Positions 5,079-5,138 of a DNA stretch of 5,138 nucleotides are shown here, one piece after another. Positions within the stretch are counted from its first letter, which is position 1. Each line of letters starts with the position of its first letter. The position numbers and the translations under genes are program-made. Origin of the DNA: Actinomycetota bacterium (GTDB lineage: Bacteria; Actinomycetota; Humimicrobiia; Humimicrobiales; Humimicrobiaceae); the NCBI GenBank assembly GCA_018399435.1, contig JAGYOJ010000120.1:1-5138 (forward strand), written 5' to 3'. The notes beneath the pieces were generated by a model that was given only the letters and a program-made list of their open reading frames with translations, was not told the origin of the DNA and searched no databases.

Positions 5079-5138
5079 TTCCTAAAATTAGCCTAAAATA
5101 ATTCTTATTTTAATTTCCTATAAATTAGAATAAAAAAA

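Noticed and set aside
5094..5112. An 8-bp all-AT inverted repeat (TAAAATAA/TTATTTTA, 3-nt loop) before a T-rich stretch
   Set aside because: The stem is too weak to support a terminator call, and such repeats are expected in DNA this AT-rich.
5132..5138. A T-run on the minus strand at the right edge, possibly a terminator tail of a gene outside
   Set aside because: Any hairpin would lie beyond the window, so it cannot be supported.

Overview
The window is AT-rich DNA (the only clearly GC-rich stretches are a tRNA gene and one hairpin) from a bacterium. The bacterial markers are a type III pantothenate kinase, a DusB-like tRNA-dihydrouridine synthase, a bacterial-type tRNA-Pro with encoded CCA, and Shine-Dalgarno sites such as AAGGAG and GGAGGT. 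The coaX-dus order resembles the coaX/dusB neighbourhood of low-GC Gram-positive bacteria. An encapsulin-type ferritin-like protein and an MntR/DtxR-type regulator would suit an anaerobe or microaerophile, but the taxon cannot be fixed from this sequence.

Every gene lies on the minus strand, so transcription runs from right to left. At the right end, 4933-5138 is non-coding. It holds a probable coaX promoter and, on the opposite strand, a strong divergent promoter with a perfect dyad inside it. A GC-rich hairpin follows that pairs completely only in the plus-strand RNA. Leftward come coaX (4156-4932) and, 2 bp later, a dus gene with an N-terminal extension of about 54 residues (3032-4153). 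Next is tRNA-Pro(CGG) (2964-3041), whose first ten nucleotides are also the last codons and stop codon of dus. An alpha/beta hydrolase (2150-2929) starts 34 nt after the tRNA.

A 77-bp gap with a TATAAT box (2073-2149) separates this group from a second cluster: a 94-residue ferritin-like protein related to encapsulin cargo (1788-2072), an FGGY carbohydrate kinase (260-1762), and a DtxR/MntR-family metalloregulator cut by the left edge (1-260). The last two overlap in a TAATG junction. The tight spacing suggests that iron storage, a sugar kinase and a metal sensor are co-expressed.

No mobile element, CRISPR array or rRNA is visible. The most unusual points are the dus/tRNA-Pro overlap, where RNase P cleavage would remove the stop codon from the dus message; the encapsulin-type ferritin-like gene without a shell gene beside it; and the apparent structured plus-strand transcript at the right end.
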